DNA of 64,000 nt from Chryseobacterium sp. (GTDB taxonomy: Bacteria; Bacteroidota; Bacteroidia; Flavobacteriales; Weeksellaceae). Positions 56,227 to 64,000 of the stretch are shown here, one piece after another; the first letter of the stretch is position 1; each line of letters begins with the position of its first letter. A program made the translations under genes and the position numbers. Location of the stretch: contig JAPUEB010000037.1 in NCBI GenBank assembly GCA_027492795.1, forward strand, positions 62,001 to 126,000, written 5' to 3'. The notes under the pieces are model-generated. The model was not told the DNA's origin, ran no database searches, and saw nothing but the letters and a program-made list of their open reading frames with translations.

Positions 56227-57420
56227 TTATTGTCCTAAGACTTCTTTCACCTTATTCGCTGCCTCTTCCAAGGTGATAGCAGAATGCACAGGAAGTCCAG
56301 AATCATCAATCAATTTTTTCGCTTCCACGGCATTTGTTCCCTGAAGTCTTACGATTAAAGGTACCGGAAATTGTCCGATGGCTTTGTAAGCATCCACAAC
56401 TCCTTGCGCTACTCTATCGCAACGAACAATTCCTCCGAAAATATTAATTAAAATTGCTTTTACATTCGGGTCTTTCAAGATGATATCGAAAGCGGTTTTT
56501 ACTCTCGCAGCATCTGCAGTTCCACCAACATCCAAGAAGTTTGCTGGATTTCCGCCGGAAAGTTTAATAATATCCATTGTTGCCATTGCAAGACCTGCTC
56601 CGTTTACCATACAAGCAACGTCGCCGTCCAATTTCACGAAATTCAGACCTGCTTCTCCTGCTTCTACATCCATTGGATCTTCTTCTCTCTTATCGCGCAG
56701 TTCAGCCAAATCTTTGTGACGAAACAATGAATTGTCATCTAAAGTCACTTTTGCATCAACCGCAATAATTTTGTTATCAGAAGTTTTTAAAACAGGATTG
56801 ATTTCAAACAATGAAGCATCAATACCAACGTAAGCATTATATAAATTCGTAATGAATTTTGTAAATTCTTTGAAAGCATTGCCTTCCAAACCTAAATTAA
56901 AGGCAATTTTTCTTGCTTGGAAACCTTGCAAACCTAAAGCCGGGTCAATAATTTCGTTATGAATTAAGTGTGGCGTTACTTCTGCAACGTGCTCAATATC
57001 CATACCTCCTTCCGTAGAATATACAACCGTATTTTTACCTTGCGCTCTGTCCAAAAGGATGGAAACATAAAATTCTTTAGTTTCAGTTTCGCCCGGATAA
57101 TACACATCTTCAGCCACGAGAACAGAATGAACTTTTTTACCTTCAGCAGAAGTTTGCGGCGTTATCAACTGCATTCCGATGATGTTTTGTGCGTTTTCTT
57201 TCAATTTTTCCAAATTCGGAGAAAACTTTACACCACCACCTTTTCCACGACCACCTGCGTGAACCTGCGCTTTTACAACCCAACCGTCTGCTCCGGTCAT
57301 TTCCTTTAATTTTCCGGCTGCATCTACGGCTTCGTCCACATTATTGGCAACAAAACCACGCTGAATTGCAACTCCATACTTCGATAAAATCTCTTTAGAC
57401 TGATACTCGTGAAGATTCAT
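56227..57420 (-). CDS. sucC: Succinyl-CoA synthetase, beta subunit
   Basis: The 397-residue protein has an ATP-grasp domain (1-240; MNLHEYQSKEILSKYGVAIQRG, VVKAQVHAGGRGKGGGVKFS, LFEINPVLKTSDNKIIAVDAKV) and a CoA-ligase flavodoxin-like domain (245-397; MVNGAGLAMATMDIIKLSGG, FLDVGGTADAARVKTAF, ILINIFGGIVRCD). It makes succinate and ATP or GTP from succinyl-CoA in the citric acid cycle, together with SucD. SucD is not next to it, so the subunits are encoded apart. A TAAATTTG -7 element lies at 57458-57465. Confidence 0.97.
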   Translation of the reverse strand: MNLHEYQSKEILSKYGVAIQRGFVANNVDEAVDAAGKLKEMTGADGWVVKAQVHAGGRGKGGGVKFSPNLEKLKENAQNIIGMQLITPQTSAEGKKVHSVLVAEDVYYPGETETKEFYVSILLDRAQGKNTVVYSTEGGMDIEHVAEVTPHLIHNEIIDPALGLQGFQARKIAFNLGLEGNAFKEFTKFITNLYNAYVGIDASLFEINPVLKTSDNKIIAVDAKVTLDDNSLFRHKDLAELRDKREEDPMDVEAGEAGLNFVKLDGDVACMVNGAGLAMATMDIIKLSGGNPANFLDVGGTADAARVKTAFDIILKDPNVKAILINIFGGIVRCDRVAQGVVDAYKAIGQFPVPLIVRLQGTNAVEAKKLIDDSGLPVHSAITLEEAANKVKEVLGQ

Positions 57421-57476
57421 AATATTTAATTAGATTTAATTTTTTCTTAAAGATTTACAAATTTACGAAAAGTTTG

Positions 57477-57500
57477 GAAGATGGGAGATGGAAGATGGAA
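57477..57500. repeat. GGAAGATGG tandem words, one of four sites
   Basis: GGAAGATGGGAGATGGAAGATGG. Similar words occur at 28805-28820, 58409-58436 and 61351-61378, always next to gene ends. Confidence 0.7.
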
Positions 57501-57537
57501 GAATTTTGTTAGGGTGTGTCCCTCGCCAAAACTCTAA

Positions 57538-57568
57538 AACCTTATAGGTTTCGGAAACCTATAAGGTT
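57538..57568. repeat. 31-bp palindromic repeat, copy 2
   Basis: Identical to 4540-4570 over all 31 bases. Confidence 0.92.
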
Positions 57569-57569
57569 T

Positions 57570-57860
57570 ACCAGCAGCGTCAGGTCGCTACGTCCGCTCC
57601 TACTCCTCGCGCCAACGCTAAATCCTAAGCCTGTCCTGAGCTTGTCGAAGGGCTTGCTGTGGGGTATCCGCTACCATCGCTCACACGGGATTGGGAAATC
57701 AAAAAGATTGAGTTTTAAAAAGAAATTTGCAATTTTTAAAATTTTGTGGAAAAAACATTCGGCTTCCCGATATATCGGGACAGGCAATCCGGAGCCGCCT
57801 TCAATCTCGCAAATCATTTCTACACATATTGCGCTCCTACGGAGCGCCCAACCAATAAAT
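57570..57860. repeat. Cluster of REP-like sequences
   Basis: In order: a GC-rich stretch AGCAGCGTCAGGTCGCTACG, the repeat GTCCTGAGCTTGTCGAAGG (57631-57650), TATCCGCTACCATCGCTCAC, the 16-bp palindrome TCCCGATATATCGGGA (57765-57780), and TTTCTACACATATTGCGCTCC with CTACGGAGCGC (57817-57847). Together with the GGAAGATGG words and the 31-bp palindrome this fills the 463-bp gap 57421-57883. No gene is visible. Confidence 0.7.
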
Positions 57861-57883
57861 TTCAAAACTATCAAAATAAAAAA

Positions 57884-58141
57884 TCACAGGAGTCTATTCA
57901 TCTGTTTACAAACTTCAAAAAGTTCTTCCGGCATTTTCACAAAAGGTCCGTGTTCGTAATATTCGTCCAATTCAGAAATTTTAGCAGAATATGTCTTTCC
58001 CAGCGGAAAAATGGGGAAACCATAAAAAGCGGCATAATTTCTATAAATACAAAATTCAACATCCCGAAGTTGATTCTTGTAATAAACATTCTTGGTTTTT
58101 CTTTCAACCAAAACCTTTATATAATTTCCGGTTTTATACAT
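57884..58141 (-). CDS. Small hypothetical protein, paralogue of its upstream neighbour
   Basis: The 85-residue protein (ATG at 58141) is clearly related to the one encoded just upstream: FPIFPLGKTYSAKI, DEYYEHGPFVKMPEELFEVCKQ here against IPLIPLGKSYSVYI, DEYFEQGTFSKMPEDLLEVCKQ there. Its start codon shares one base with the upstream stop (TGATG), so the pair is translationally coupled. The FPIFPLGK turn resembles the end of zinc-ribbon small proteins, but the cysteines of the ribbon are missing. Function unknown. Confidence 0.8.
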   Translation of the reverse strand: MYKTGNYIKVLVERKTKNVYYKNQLRDVEFCIYRNYAAFYGFPIFPLGKTYSAKISELDEYYEHGPFVKMPEELFEVCKQMNRLL

Positions 58142-58398
58142 CAATAACTTCTGCCCACTTGTTTACAGACCTCCAACAAATCTTCCGGCATTTTTGAAAA
58201 AGTTCCCTGCTCAAAATATTCATCGGAATGTGGAATATAAACAGAATAACTTTTACCAAGCGGAATTAGGGGAATAAAAAAGAGTTCAAAATATCTTTTA
58301 TAAATGGTAATCACGGCGTTCACCTCAAAACCGTTTCTGTAGATTTTGCGGTTTTCTTTTCCGACAGGCTTTTTATTGAATCCGAAGATGAAAAACAT
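58141..58398 (-). CDS. Small hypothetical protein, zinc-ribbon-like remnant
   Basis: The 85-residue protein starts MFFIFGFNKKPVGKENRKIY and has the FELFFIPLIPLGKSYSVYI core. In zinc-ribbon relatives the stretch after FFIFG carries CxxC pairs, but here it has none, so metal binding is lost or never existed. It is a tandem paralogue of the following gene, with a one-base overlap. No function can be given. Confidence 0.8.
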   Translation of the reverse strand: MFFIFGFNKKPVGKENRKIYRNGFEVNAVITIYKRYFELFFIPLIPLGKSYSVYIPHSDEYFEQGTFSKMPEDLLEVCKQVGRSY

Positions 58399-58440
58399 AT
58401 TTTTTTAGTTGGAAGATGGATGTTGGATGTTGGAAGACTT

Positions 58441-58797
58441 CTACTGAACTCTTTTATAGTTCTTTTTTAGATAATTAATTTTAAAAGATAACTCAAAAGG
58501 TTCTATTTTACTTACTTTTGAAGAGTCTTTTCTTTTTGTGACAAAAAGTTTTAATTCCTTGTTGCTTTTGCTCCAATTTCCAGAATAACTTTTTTTATCA
58601 ATTTCATCAAATCCAAAATAACTATGAGTTTTCTTAAATGTAGAGTCCTTATATAGGATAATACTGTCGTATTCGGAATAGTTTTTATAGTGGTTTTTGA
58701 ATGTTTCTCTTTTTATTTGAACATAAACCGAATGAATTTTCTGCGCATCCAAAAAATTAAAAAATAATAGAGAGAATATGCAGAAAAATACTTTCAT
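58441..58797 (-). CDS. Small secreted protein of unknown function
   Basis: The 118-residue protein has a signal peptide (MKVFFCIFSLLFFNFLDAQ) and a basic, beta-rich mature part with YDSIILYKDSTFKKTHSYFGFDE and SGNWSKSNKELKLFVTKRK. This 'SYxGNWxxxxxxLxL' pattern is common in small Bacteroidota proteins of lipocalin-like appearance, but I cannot name a family. It lies 17 bp downstream of the DUF423 gene. Confidence 0.78.
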   Translation of the reverse strand: MKVFFCIFSLLFFNFLDAQKIHSVYVQIKRETFKNHYKNYSEYDSIILYKDSTFKKTHSYFGFDEIDKKSYSGNWSKSNKELKLFVTKRKDSSKVSKIEPFELSFKINYLKKNYKRVQ

Positions 58798-58814
58798 CTA
58801 AGCAAAATTAAAAC

Positions 58815-59201
58815 TCAAATTTTATTCTTAACAAAATAGAAAATCAGCATCACCCAAGAAATAATCATCAGCAATCCGCCAATTGGTGTTATTGGGCCTA
58901 GAAATTTCAAATTTGTGCCCCAATAATCCTGAAACGCCAGAAAATAAATACTCACCGAAAAAAGCAGCGTTCCGAAAATCATCAACCAAGAAATCCAGTT
59001 TTCAGATTTGGTTTCAAATTTCAAAATATAGCCGACTATCAAAAGAAAAAATGCGGCATACATTTGATAACGAACGCCGGTTTCAAAACTTTGCAACTTC
59101 TCCACCGATAAAATTTTCTTGAAAGCGTGCGCTCCAAACGCTCCTAAAATCACGGAAACCAGTCCGTAAACTGCGCCTATTACTAATGTTAATGTTTTCA
59201 T
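58815..59201 (-). CDS. DUF423-family membrane protein
   Basis: The 128-residue protein has four membrane helices and the family signature LGAFGAHAFKKILS followed by SFETGVRYQMYAAFFLL. The C-terminal helix contains PIGGLLMIISWVMLIF. DUF423 (YgdD-like) proteins are inner-membrane proteins with no established role. The gene lies between the 109-residue hypothetical gene and the small secreted protein gene, all on one strand. Confidence 0.93.
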   Translation of the reverse strand: MKTLTLVIGAVYGLVSVILGAFGAHAFKKILSVEKLQSFETGVRYQMYAAFFLLIVGYILKFETKSENWISWLMIFGTLLFSVSIYFLAFQDYWGTNLKFLGPITPIGGLLMIISWVMLIFYFVKNKI

Positions 59202-59238
59202 TTTATTTATAAGATATTATATTTCAGATATTTCACAT

Positions 59239-59568
59239 TTAATTTTCACACATTTCATCCAATTTCTGATAATATTTTTCATTCCATAATTGGTCTCTTT
59301 TATATTCATCAACATTCAACATTTCAAAAACTTCATCAATTTTTTTAATTGATTTATCTCTAAATTTATGTGCTTCATTTTCAGAACTACAAAAATATGT
59401 ATGAAACATAACTCCATAAATTCCAAGAGTAACTGAAAAAGGAGCAACTTGTCCATTTTTTTCAATGGTAATTCTCGCGCCAAAAATATTTTCAAAATCC
59501 GAGATTATAATTCCTTGTTCTGAACCTTTTTCGCCGATACTATTTCCATTGTCAAAAATATTCCACAT
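59239..59568 (-). CDS. Hypothetical soluble protein
   Basis: The 109-residue protein begins MWNIFDNGNSIGEKGSEQGIIISDFENIFGARITIEK, followed by a beta region with TLGIYGVMFHTYF and a helical end. There is no signal peptide. Similar short proteins are common single-copy genes in Bacteroidota and near toxin-immunity loci, but nothing here indicates that role. The start directly abuts the stop of the 54-residue membrane protein gene (TAA-ATG). Confidence 0.75.
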   Translation of the reverse strand: MWNIFDNGNSIGEKGSEQGIIISDFENIFGARITIEKNGQVAPFSVTLGIYGVMFHTYFCSSENEAHKFRDKSIKKIDEVFEMLNVDEYKRDQLWNEKYYQKLDEMCEN

Positions 59569-59733
59569 TTAATGTTGCAAATACTGCGTATAAATTTTAA
59601 AAATCAAACTAAGCAAACCAATTGCAATAAACATCCAGGCAAATTTCTTTGAACTTGCAAAACCTGGATTATTAGTCGTTTTCAGAAACAAACCAAAACC
59701 GAGAACAAAGATTGATACGATAATTCCGAACAT
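59569..59733 (-). CDS. 54-residue membrane protein
   Basis: This short gene reads MFGIIVSIFVLGFGLFLKTT, then a hydrophilic turn, then KFAWMFIAIGLLSLIFKIY and ends YLQH. It has two membrane helices (about 2-17 and 33-47). The stop is immediately followed by the ATG of the next gene, a zero-base gap typical of coupled genes, which supports that it is real. The function is unknown. Confidence 0.72.
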   Translation of the reverse strand: MFGIIVSIFVLGFGLFLKTTNNPGFASSKKFAWMFIAIGLLSLIFKIYTQYLQH

Positions 59734-59800
59734 AATTATAGATTTCAGGTATTAACTTTAGATTTATCATTTTTATTTGACCTAGGAGTTTTTTGCGTTA

Positions 59801-59926
59801 AGAAAATTTTTAAAAGTTCCGTTAAAAAATTCTCCCTGTTTGAGCGCGCTAGAATTTATCTTTGACAAATAAATTTTTCAATCGCGCGAGTTTGGAGAAT
59901 TTTAGGAAGTTTTAAAAATTTTTAGC
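59801..59926. repeat. Imperfect 126-bp palindrome
   Basis: Left words AAAATTTTTAAAAGTTCC, AAATTCTCC and GAGCGCGC are mirrored by GCGCGAG, GGAGAATTT and GGAAGTTTTAAAAATTTT. The centre contains TTATCTTTGACAAATAA. There is no coding potential. Confidence 0.8.
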
Positions 59927-59952
59927 AAAAAAATCCAAGTCTTGAATTTTTG

Positions 59953-59978
59953 GTTCTTTTGTTTCAAGACAAAAGAAC
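59953..59978. repeat. Hairpin GTTCTTTTG/CAAAAGAAC
   Basis: Exact 9-bp arms with loop TTTCAAGA lie just after the HMG-CoA reductase stop codon. No T-run follows on the minus strand, so its role as terminator is uncertain. Confidence 0.65.
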
Positions 59979-59983
59979 ATAAA

Positions 59984-61312
59984 TTATTTTTCCCGCAATC
60001 TTTCCAACTCCGCAATCACTTCGTGATGACTCACTGTTTTATCTTTAAAATAATTCACAAAATGCTGCTTCTCCTCTTCTGTTGCTCCCATTTGGTTCAG
60101 GATATTGAACAAATGCATTTTCATATGACCTTTTTGAATTCCCGTCGTCACCAACGAACGTAGCGCACCAAAATTCTGCGCCAATCCTGAAACTGCCAAA
60201 ATACTCATCAGTTCCTGAGCAGATGGTTTTCCGAGTAACGCTAACGAAAACTTCACCAGAGGATGCAAATTCGTCAAACCTCCAACAACACCCACAGAAA
60301 TAGGCAAATCAATCCAAAATCTGAAAATTCCGTTATCGATGGTGCAATGTGTTAAACTTTTATATTTTCCGTCTTTCGCAGCGTAAGCGTGAGCGCAGGC
60401 TTCTGTTGCGCGGAAATCGTTTCCGGTGGCAATAACAACGGCATCAACACCATTCATAATTCCCTTGTTGTGTGTTGTCGCACGAAACGGTTCAATTTCG
60501 GCAATTGTAACGGCTTGTTTAAATTTCCTTGCAAATTCTTCGTTGGAAATTCCGCTATCGTCCTTCAAATCGTCAATTTTACAGGAAACTTCAGCTCTTA
60601 CAATACAATCTGGTGTGAAATTCGACAAAATATTCATCACAATTTGCAAAGAATCTTTTTCTTCCTGCGTGAAACTTTCTTCGTTGGAAACCTCTTCTTT
60701 CAGAGTTTTTCCAAACTGTTCCAAACAAGAATTAATGAAATTTGCGCCCATAGAATCCACGGTGTCAAAACTCGCTTTCAGTTGGAAATAATTGTCCATT
60801 TCCGCTGTTTTATCAATCAGTCGGATATTCAAAATTCCACCGCCACGATTCCGCATATTTTTCGTAATGTCTTCAGTTGCTTCAAAAAGGCGTTTTTTCA
60901 GTTTGAAATTGAAAAAATGGTGTAATTTATGCGGTTCCACATTCAAAATAAAATGCGTGTGACCCAATTTTTTGGTATTAATAATCGTGGTTTTGAAACC
61001 GCCTTTATCCAGCCAAAATTTTGCTGCTTTTGATGCTGCTGCTACCACAGAACTTTCTTCCACTGCCATTGGTAACGCCAAAAGTTTCCCGTCAATCAAA
61101 AAATTCGGGGCAATTCCGTAAGGCATATAAAAATTGGAAATCGTATTTTCAGAAAACTCCTCGTGCAGTTTTTGCAGTTGTGGATTTTCGTTCCAATATT
61201 GCGCTAAAATCGTCTGATAATCTTGGTTTCCCTCCAAATATTCATTAACAATCCAATCAATTTTCTGCTGCTTCGTCAATTTGGAAAAACCTTCCACCGG
61301 CTTGTGATTCAT
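59984..61312 (-). CDS. mvaA: Hydroxymethylglutaryl-CoA reductase, class II
   Basis: The 442-residue enzyme has the class II order: ENTISNFYMPYGIAPNFLIDG, the catalytic Glu in PMAVEESSVVAAASKAA, SMGANFINSCLEQ, the catalytic Lys/Asn region THNKGIMNGVDAVVIATGND, and the C-terminal His in KGHMKMHLFN. This class is called degradative in Pseudomonas, but in Flavobacteriia, which use the mevalonate route, it most likely supplies mevalonate for isoprenoids. Whether it uses NADH or NADPH is not clear. A TATCTTTG -7 element lies at 61332-61339. No other mevalonate gene is in the window. Confidence 0.95.
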   Translation of the reverse strand: MNHKPVEGFSKLTKQQKIDWIVNEYLEGNQDYQTILAQYWNENPQLQKLHEEFSENTISNFYMPYGIAPNFLIDGKLLALPMAVEESSVVAAASKAAKFWLDKGGFKTTIINTKKLGHTHFILNVEPHKLHHFFNFKLKKRLFEATEDITKNMRNRGGGILNIRLIDKTAEMDNYFQLKASFDTVDSMGANFINSCLEQFGKTLKEEVSNEESFTQEEKDSLQIVMNILSNFTPDCIVRAEVSCKIDDLKDDSGISNEEFARKFKQAVTIAEIEPFRATTHNKGIMNGVDAVVIATGNDFRATEACAHAYAAKDGKYKSLTHCTIDNGIFRFWIDLPISVGVVGGLTNLHPLVKFSLALLGKPSAQELMSILAVSGLAQNFGALRSLVTTGIQKGHMKMHLFNILNQMGATEEEKQHFVNYFKDKTVSHHEVIAELERLREK

Positions 61313-61417
61313 ACCTTAAAATTTGAAATATCAAAGATAGGAATTTTTGGCTGGAAGATGGATGCCGGAAGTTGGAAGAGCTAAAAAATAATCAGTATTT
61401 AGAAGGAAACTGTGGTG

Positions 61418-62668
61418 TTATTTCTTTCTAAAAAACCCTTTATTTTTCGGTTTTTTATAGCTTATATTTTCCTTTGGTTGTGGTTTTGGCTTTGGAACAA
61501 ACGGCTTGTTATTGCTGTCGCGTTTGGTTACCACCAAATCATCGGTATGAAAAGGATGCTCCTTTTCCACAGGAATTTTTTTGCCAATTAATTTTTCTGT
61601 GTTCTTTAGATTGATTAAATCCAAACCGTCCACAAAAGAGATAGAGTTCCCTTCCGCACCGGCTCTTCCAGTTCTTCCAATTCTATGAACGTAGGTTTCG
61701 GAAACATCGGAAAGTTCAAAATTAATAACGTGTTTCAAGTCATCAATATCAATTCCTCGCGCTGCAATATCAGTCGCTACCAAAACTCTGGTTTTTCCTG
61801 TTTTGAAATTTCCCAAAGCCGCTTGTCGAGCATTTTGAGACTTATTTCCATGGATAGCTTCCGCAGAAATTTTGTGTTTATGAAGTTTTCTGGCAATTTT
61901 ATCAGCGCCGTGTTTCGTTCTGGAAAAAACCAAAACCGATTCAGAAATATCGTTTTGTAGAATGTGCGTTAACAAATCTAATTTATCATCTCTATCTACG
62001 AAATACACTTTTTGCTGAATGGTGTCTGCAGTTGCTGCAACAGGTGCAACCGAAACTCTCACAGGATTCGTCAGCATTGAATCTGCCAAATCTTCAATTT
62101 CTTTGGGAAAAGTTGCGGAGAAAAATAAAGTCTGTCTTTTTTGAGGTAAAAGTTTTACAATACGTTTCACATCGTGTACAAAACCCATATCCAACATTCT
62201 GTCGGCTTCATCCAAAACAAAAATTTCTAAATTTTTTAAAGAAATAATGCCCTGTTGAATAAAATCCAGCAATCTTCCTGGAGTTGCGACCAAAATATCA
62301 ACACCTCTTTTAAGAGATTGCTCTTGTGCGCCTTGTTTTACGCCGCCAAAAACCACTAAAGTTTTCAATGGAATATGTTTACCGTAGGCGTGAAAACTTT
62401 CTTCAATCTGTATCGCTAATTCTCTTGTTGGTGTAAGAATTAAAGCTTTTATGTGTCGGTTTTTTTCTTTTTTTAAAGAGAGGTTTTGAAGAATTGGGAT
62501 GGCAAAAGCGGCTGTTTTTCCAGTTCCGGTTTGTGCGGTTCCTAGCAAATCTTTGCCTTCTAAAAGATGTGGGATTGATTTTTGTTGGATAGGTGTCGGT
62601 TTTTCATAACCTTCGTGTTGAAGCGCATCAAGGATGGGCTTAATCAGTTTTAAGTCGGTAAATAACAA
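61418..62668 (-). CDS. rhlE: DEAD-box RNA helicase, RhlE-like
   Basis: The 416-residue protein has the Q motif (YEKPTPIQQKSIP), Walker A AQTGTGKTAAF, PTRELAIQIEE, TPGRLLDF, the DEAD motif in VLDEADRMLDMGF, SATFP, and domain 2 motifs VATDIAARGIDI and HRIGRTGRAGAEG. A short basic tail (KPKPQPKENISYKKPKNKGFFRKK) likely binds RNA. The DMGF after DEAD and the overall spacing favour RhlE over SrmB or DbpA. It unwinds RNA duplexes in ribosome assembly and RNA decay. The 248-bp region upstream holds no gene and may be a long leader. Confidence 0.95.
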   Translation of the reverse strand: MLFTDLKLIKPILDALQHEGYEKPTPIQQKSIPHLLEGKDLLGTAQTGTGKTAAFAIPILQNLSLKKEKNRHIKALILTPTRELAIQIEESFHAYGKHIPLKTLVVFGGVKQGAQEQSLKRGVDILVATPGRLLDFIQQGIISLKNLEIFVLDEADRMLDMGFVHDVKRIVKLLPQKRQTLFFSATFPKEIEDLADSMLTNPVRVSVAPVAATADTIQQKVYFVDRDDKLDLLTHILQNDISESVLVFSRTKHGADKIARKLHKHKISAEAIHGNKSQNARQAALGNFKTGKTRVLVATDIAARGIDIDDLKHVINFELSDVSETYVHRIGRTGRAGAEGNSISFVDGLDLINLKNTEKLIGKKIPVEKEHPFHTDDLVVTKRDSNNKPFVPKPKPQPKENISYKKPKNKGFFRKK

Positions 62669-62916
62669 ATGTATAATGTTTAAAAATGTGTGCGGACGAA
62701 GCAGTTTACTTCAACATTTTTTCAGCGAAAATTAGAGTAAAAATTTACAAAATTTTCTAAAAGATGAACTTTTATTGGGCTAAAGAATGCCGCGAAATAT
62801 GGCGCAAAGATAGTTTTTTTTGCTTAATTTGAAAATCATTGAAATTTGTAAAAAGTTGTTCAGCTATAGGGATGTAGCAAACACTTTCCTAAATTCGTGG
62901 TAAAATTTTATTGAAA

Positions 62917-63804
62917 ATGAAAAAAATTCTGCTGTTTTCAACTCTCGTCTTTATTTTTAGTTGTAAGAAAAATGAGTTTCAACAAGCCAAAAACGCTGTG
63001 GAAAGCACGGTTTCCAATGCTTTAAATTCAAATGAAAATTCATATGTGAAAATCAATGAAAATAAAAATACCATCAAAACCCGTTTTTCACCTCTCGATG
63101 ATTACACTTGGGTTGAAACCGAACACAATTCCTACGGAAATTTCATTGAAAATTTCAAACTGAAAAATTTCGGTGAGCCAATAATTAAGTATAATGGAGA
63201 AAAAGTTTCCAATCAAAATAATCATTTGGCGGTTTTTGATATTGATGTTGGCAGCAAAGATTTGCAACAATGTGCCGATGCGATTATTCGTCTTCGCTCG
63301 GAATATCTGTTTAAAACTAAAAGCTTCGGTGAAATAAAATATCATTTCACAAGTGGCGATTTACTCTCGTGGAACGATTTTAAAAATGGAACTCGAGCTT
63401 TCATGAGTGGAAATTCCGTTACTTTTAGAAAAACCGCTGCAGCAGACGATTCCTACGAAAATTTCAGGAATTACCTCGATTTAATATACAATTACGCTGG
63501 AACGATTTCACAATTTAAAGAAACTCAACCCGTAAATAAAACTTCCGATTTAAAAACTGGCGATATCCTTATCACCGCCGGAAGTCCGGGACACGTAGTT
63601 TTCATCGCAGGTGTTTCTAAAAACTCCGAAGGCAAAAAATTATTTCTCTTGGGCGAAGGTTTCACTCCTGCACAGTCGATTTCGATTATGAAAAATCCTT
63701 TCAATCCGAAAATTTCGCCTTGGTACGATTTGGATGCAAATGCGGATGAAATAAAAACTTCCCGATATTTTTTTAAGCCTGTAAGTTTTAGGAGATATGA
63801 GTGA
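62917..63804 (+). CDS. DUF4846-domain lipoprotein
   Basis: The 295-residue protein from the ATG at 62917 has a lipobox IFSC (Cys about 16) and the DUF4846 order: DDYTWVETEHNSYGNFIENF, HLAVFDIDVGSKDLQQCADAI, IRLRSEYLF, FTSGDLLSWNDFKNGTRAF and, near the C-terminus, TGDILITAGSPGHVVFIAGVS. The last segment resembles NlpC/P60-like or amidase folds and suggests a cell-wall-related role, but no catalytic activity is established for the family. A TTG at 62911 is a weaker alternative start. Confidence 0.9.
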   Translation: MKKILLFSTLVFIFSCKKNEFQQAKNAVESTVSNALNSNENSYVKINENKNTIKTRFSPLDDYTWVETEHNSYGNFIENFKLKNFGEPIIKYNGEKVSNQNNHLAVFDIDVGSKDLQQCADAIIRLRSEYLFKTKSFGEIKYHFTSGDLLSWNDFKNGTRAFMSGNSVTFRKTAAADDSYENFRNYLDLIYNYAGTISQFKETQPVNKTSDLKTGDILITAGSPGHVVFIAGVSKNSEGKKLFLLGEGFTPAQSISIMKNPFNPKISPWYDLDANADEIKTSRYFFKPVSFRRYE

Positions 63805-63901
63805 GTTTTAGACAAAATCTATGATTAAGATATTTTTAAATGTCATTTATCATCTCTTTCGTTTGCCTTAATTTTTGTAAATTTGCTATTCCTAATTTTG
63901 G

Positions 63902-64000
63902 ATGAATATGGCAGAACATAAAATAAAGAAAATTGGTGTTTTTACTTCAGGCGGAGATGCACCGGGGATGAATGCAGCACTGAGAGCCGTTGTAAGAACC
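63902..64000 (+). CDS. pfkA: 6-phosphofructokinase, 5' part only
   Basis: The first 33 codons are visible. [22 protein letters not shown] is the ATP-binding start of PfkA, which phosphorylates fructose 6-phosphate in glycolysis. The start is the ATG at 63902; a second ATG follows at 63908. TAAATTTG at 63878-63885 could be its -7 element, giving a short leader. The gene runs out of the window. Confidence 0.93.
   Translation, partial: MNMAEHKIKKIGVFTSGGDAPGMNAALRAVVRT

Noticed and set aside
57516-57959. Open frame of 147 codons on the plus strand
   Set aside because: It crosses the 31-bp palindrome and several REP-like sequences and continues antisense to a small gene. No protein pattern is visible.
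1-64000. tRNA genes
   Set aside because: I looked for TTCRA T-loop and CCA-like patterns in all intergenic regions and saw none. A tRNA scan would be decisive.

Overview
The window is 64 kb of AT-rich chromosome from a member of the Bacteroidota, class Flavobacteriia. The Chryseobacterium/Kaistella side of Weeksellaceae is the best guess, but that placement is inferred from overall gene style and not from any search. The evidence for the class is two proteins with type IX secretion (T9SS) C-terminal sorting domains, many short lipoproteins, a sigma-54 gene, mevalonate-type HMG-CoA reductase, and promoters of the Bacteroidota form TTG-N18/19-TANNTTTG. No plasmid, prophage, CRISPR array, tRNA or complete insertion sequence was seen.

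Layout. 1-7.3 kb: a T9SS cargo and a collagen-like-stalk type protein (cut by the window edge), a sensor kinase/NarL-type regulator pair, an HD hydrolase, an alpha/beta hydrolase, a ribokinase-like sugar kinase and a DUF4241 protein. 7.4-12.3 kb: valS, a DUF1573 protein, a PPK2 polyphosphate kinase and the RNase P RNA. 12.6-19.4 kb: an ECF sigma factor with a membrane partner, rpoN behind an ORF6N gene, asnS, rimM and rpsP. 19.8-26.4 kb: a UvrD/PcrA helicase, two cold-shock-domain proteins and uvrC. 26.4-33.9 kb: hutH, an orphan Mrr nuclease, an M16 peptidase pair and secG. 34-42.6 kb: two glycosyltransferases behind recR, a LURP-one-like protein, pepD, mazG, ribB and a di-heme cytochrome c peroxidase. 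42.8-56 kb: a GH25 lysozyme, a TPR lipoprotein, a Uup-like ABC-F ATPase, a TonB siderophore receptor with a PepSY protein, MscS, a Crp-like regulator, a DinB-fold protein, and a reprolysin-like T9SS protease behind a small lipoprotein. 56-64 kb: sucC, a run of small hypothetical genes including an unlisted-size 54-residue membrane protein, HMG-CoA reductase, a DEAD-box helicase, a DUF4846 lipoprotein and the start of pfkA.

The genes are mostly ordinary housekeeping. What stands out is the intergenic DNA and its traces inside genes. At least eight short-repeat families are present: C-rich palindromes arranged as inverted pairs, 80-bp elements with TTGTCATTC/GAATGACAA ends, TGCA-rich blocks, AAGTCCG tandem repeats, 31-bp palindromes, and others. 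Two loci carry a conserved 22-nt core inside self-complementary arms whose sequence differs from copy to copy, and the cores come as inverted pairs. Several families also occur in frame inside essential or conserved genes: twice in valS, once in uvrD/pcrA, and as a mosaic of three families plus a C-terminal hairpin in the ABC-F gene. This repeat ecology is the most promising undescribed signal here. All of it was read by eye and needs computation for copy number and significance.
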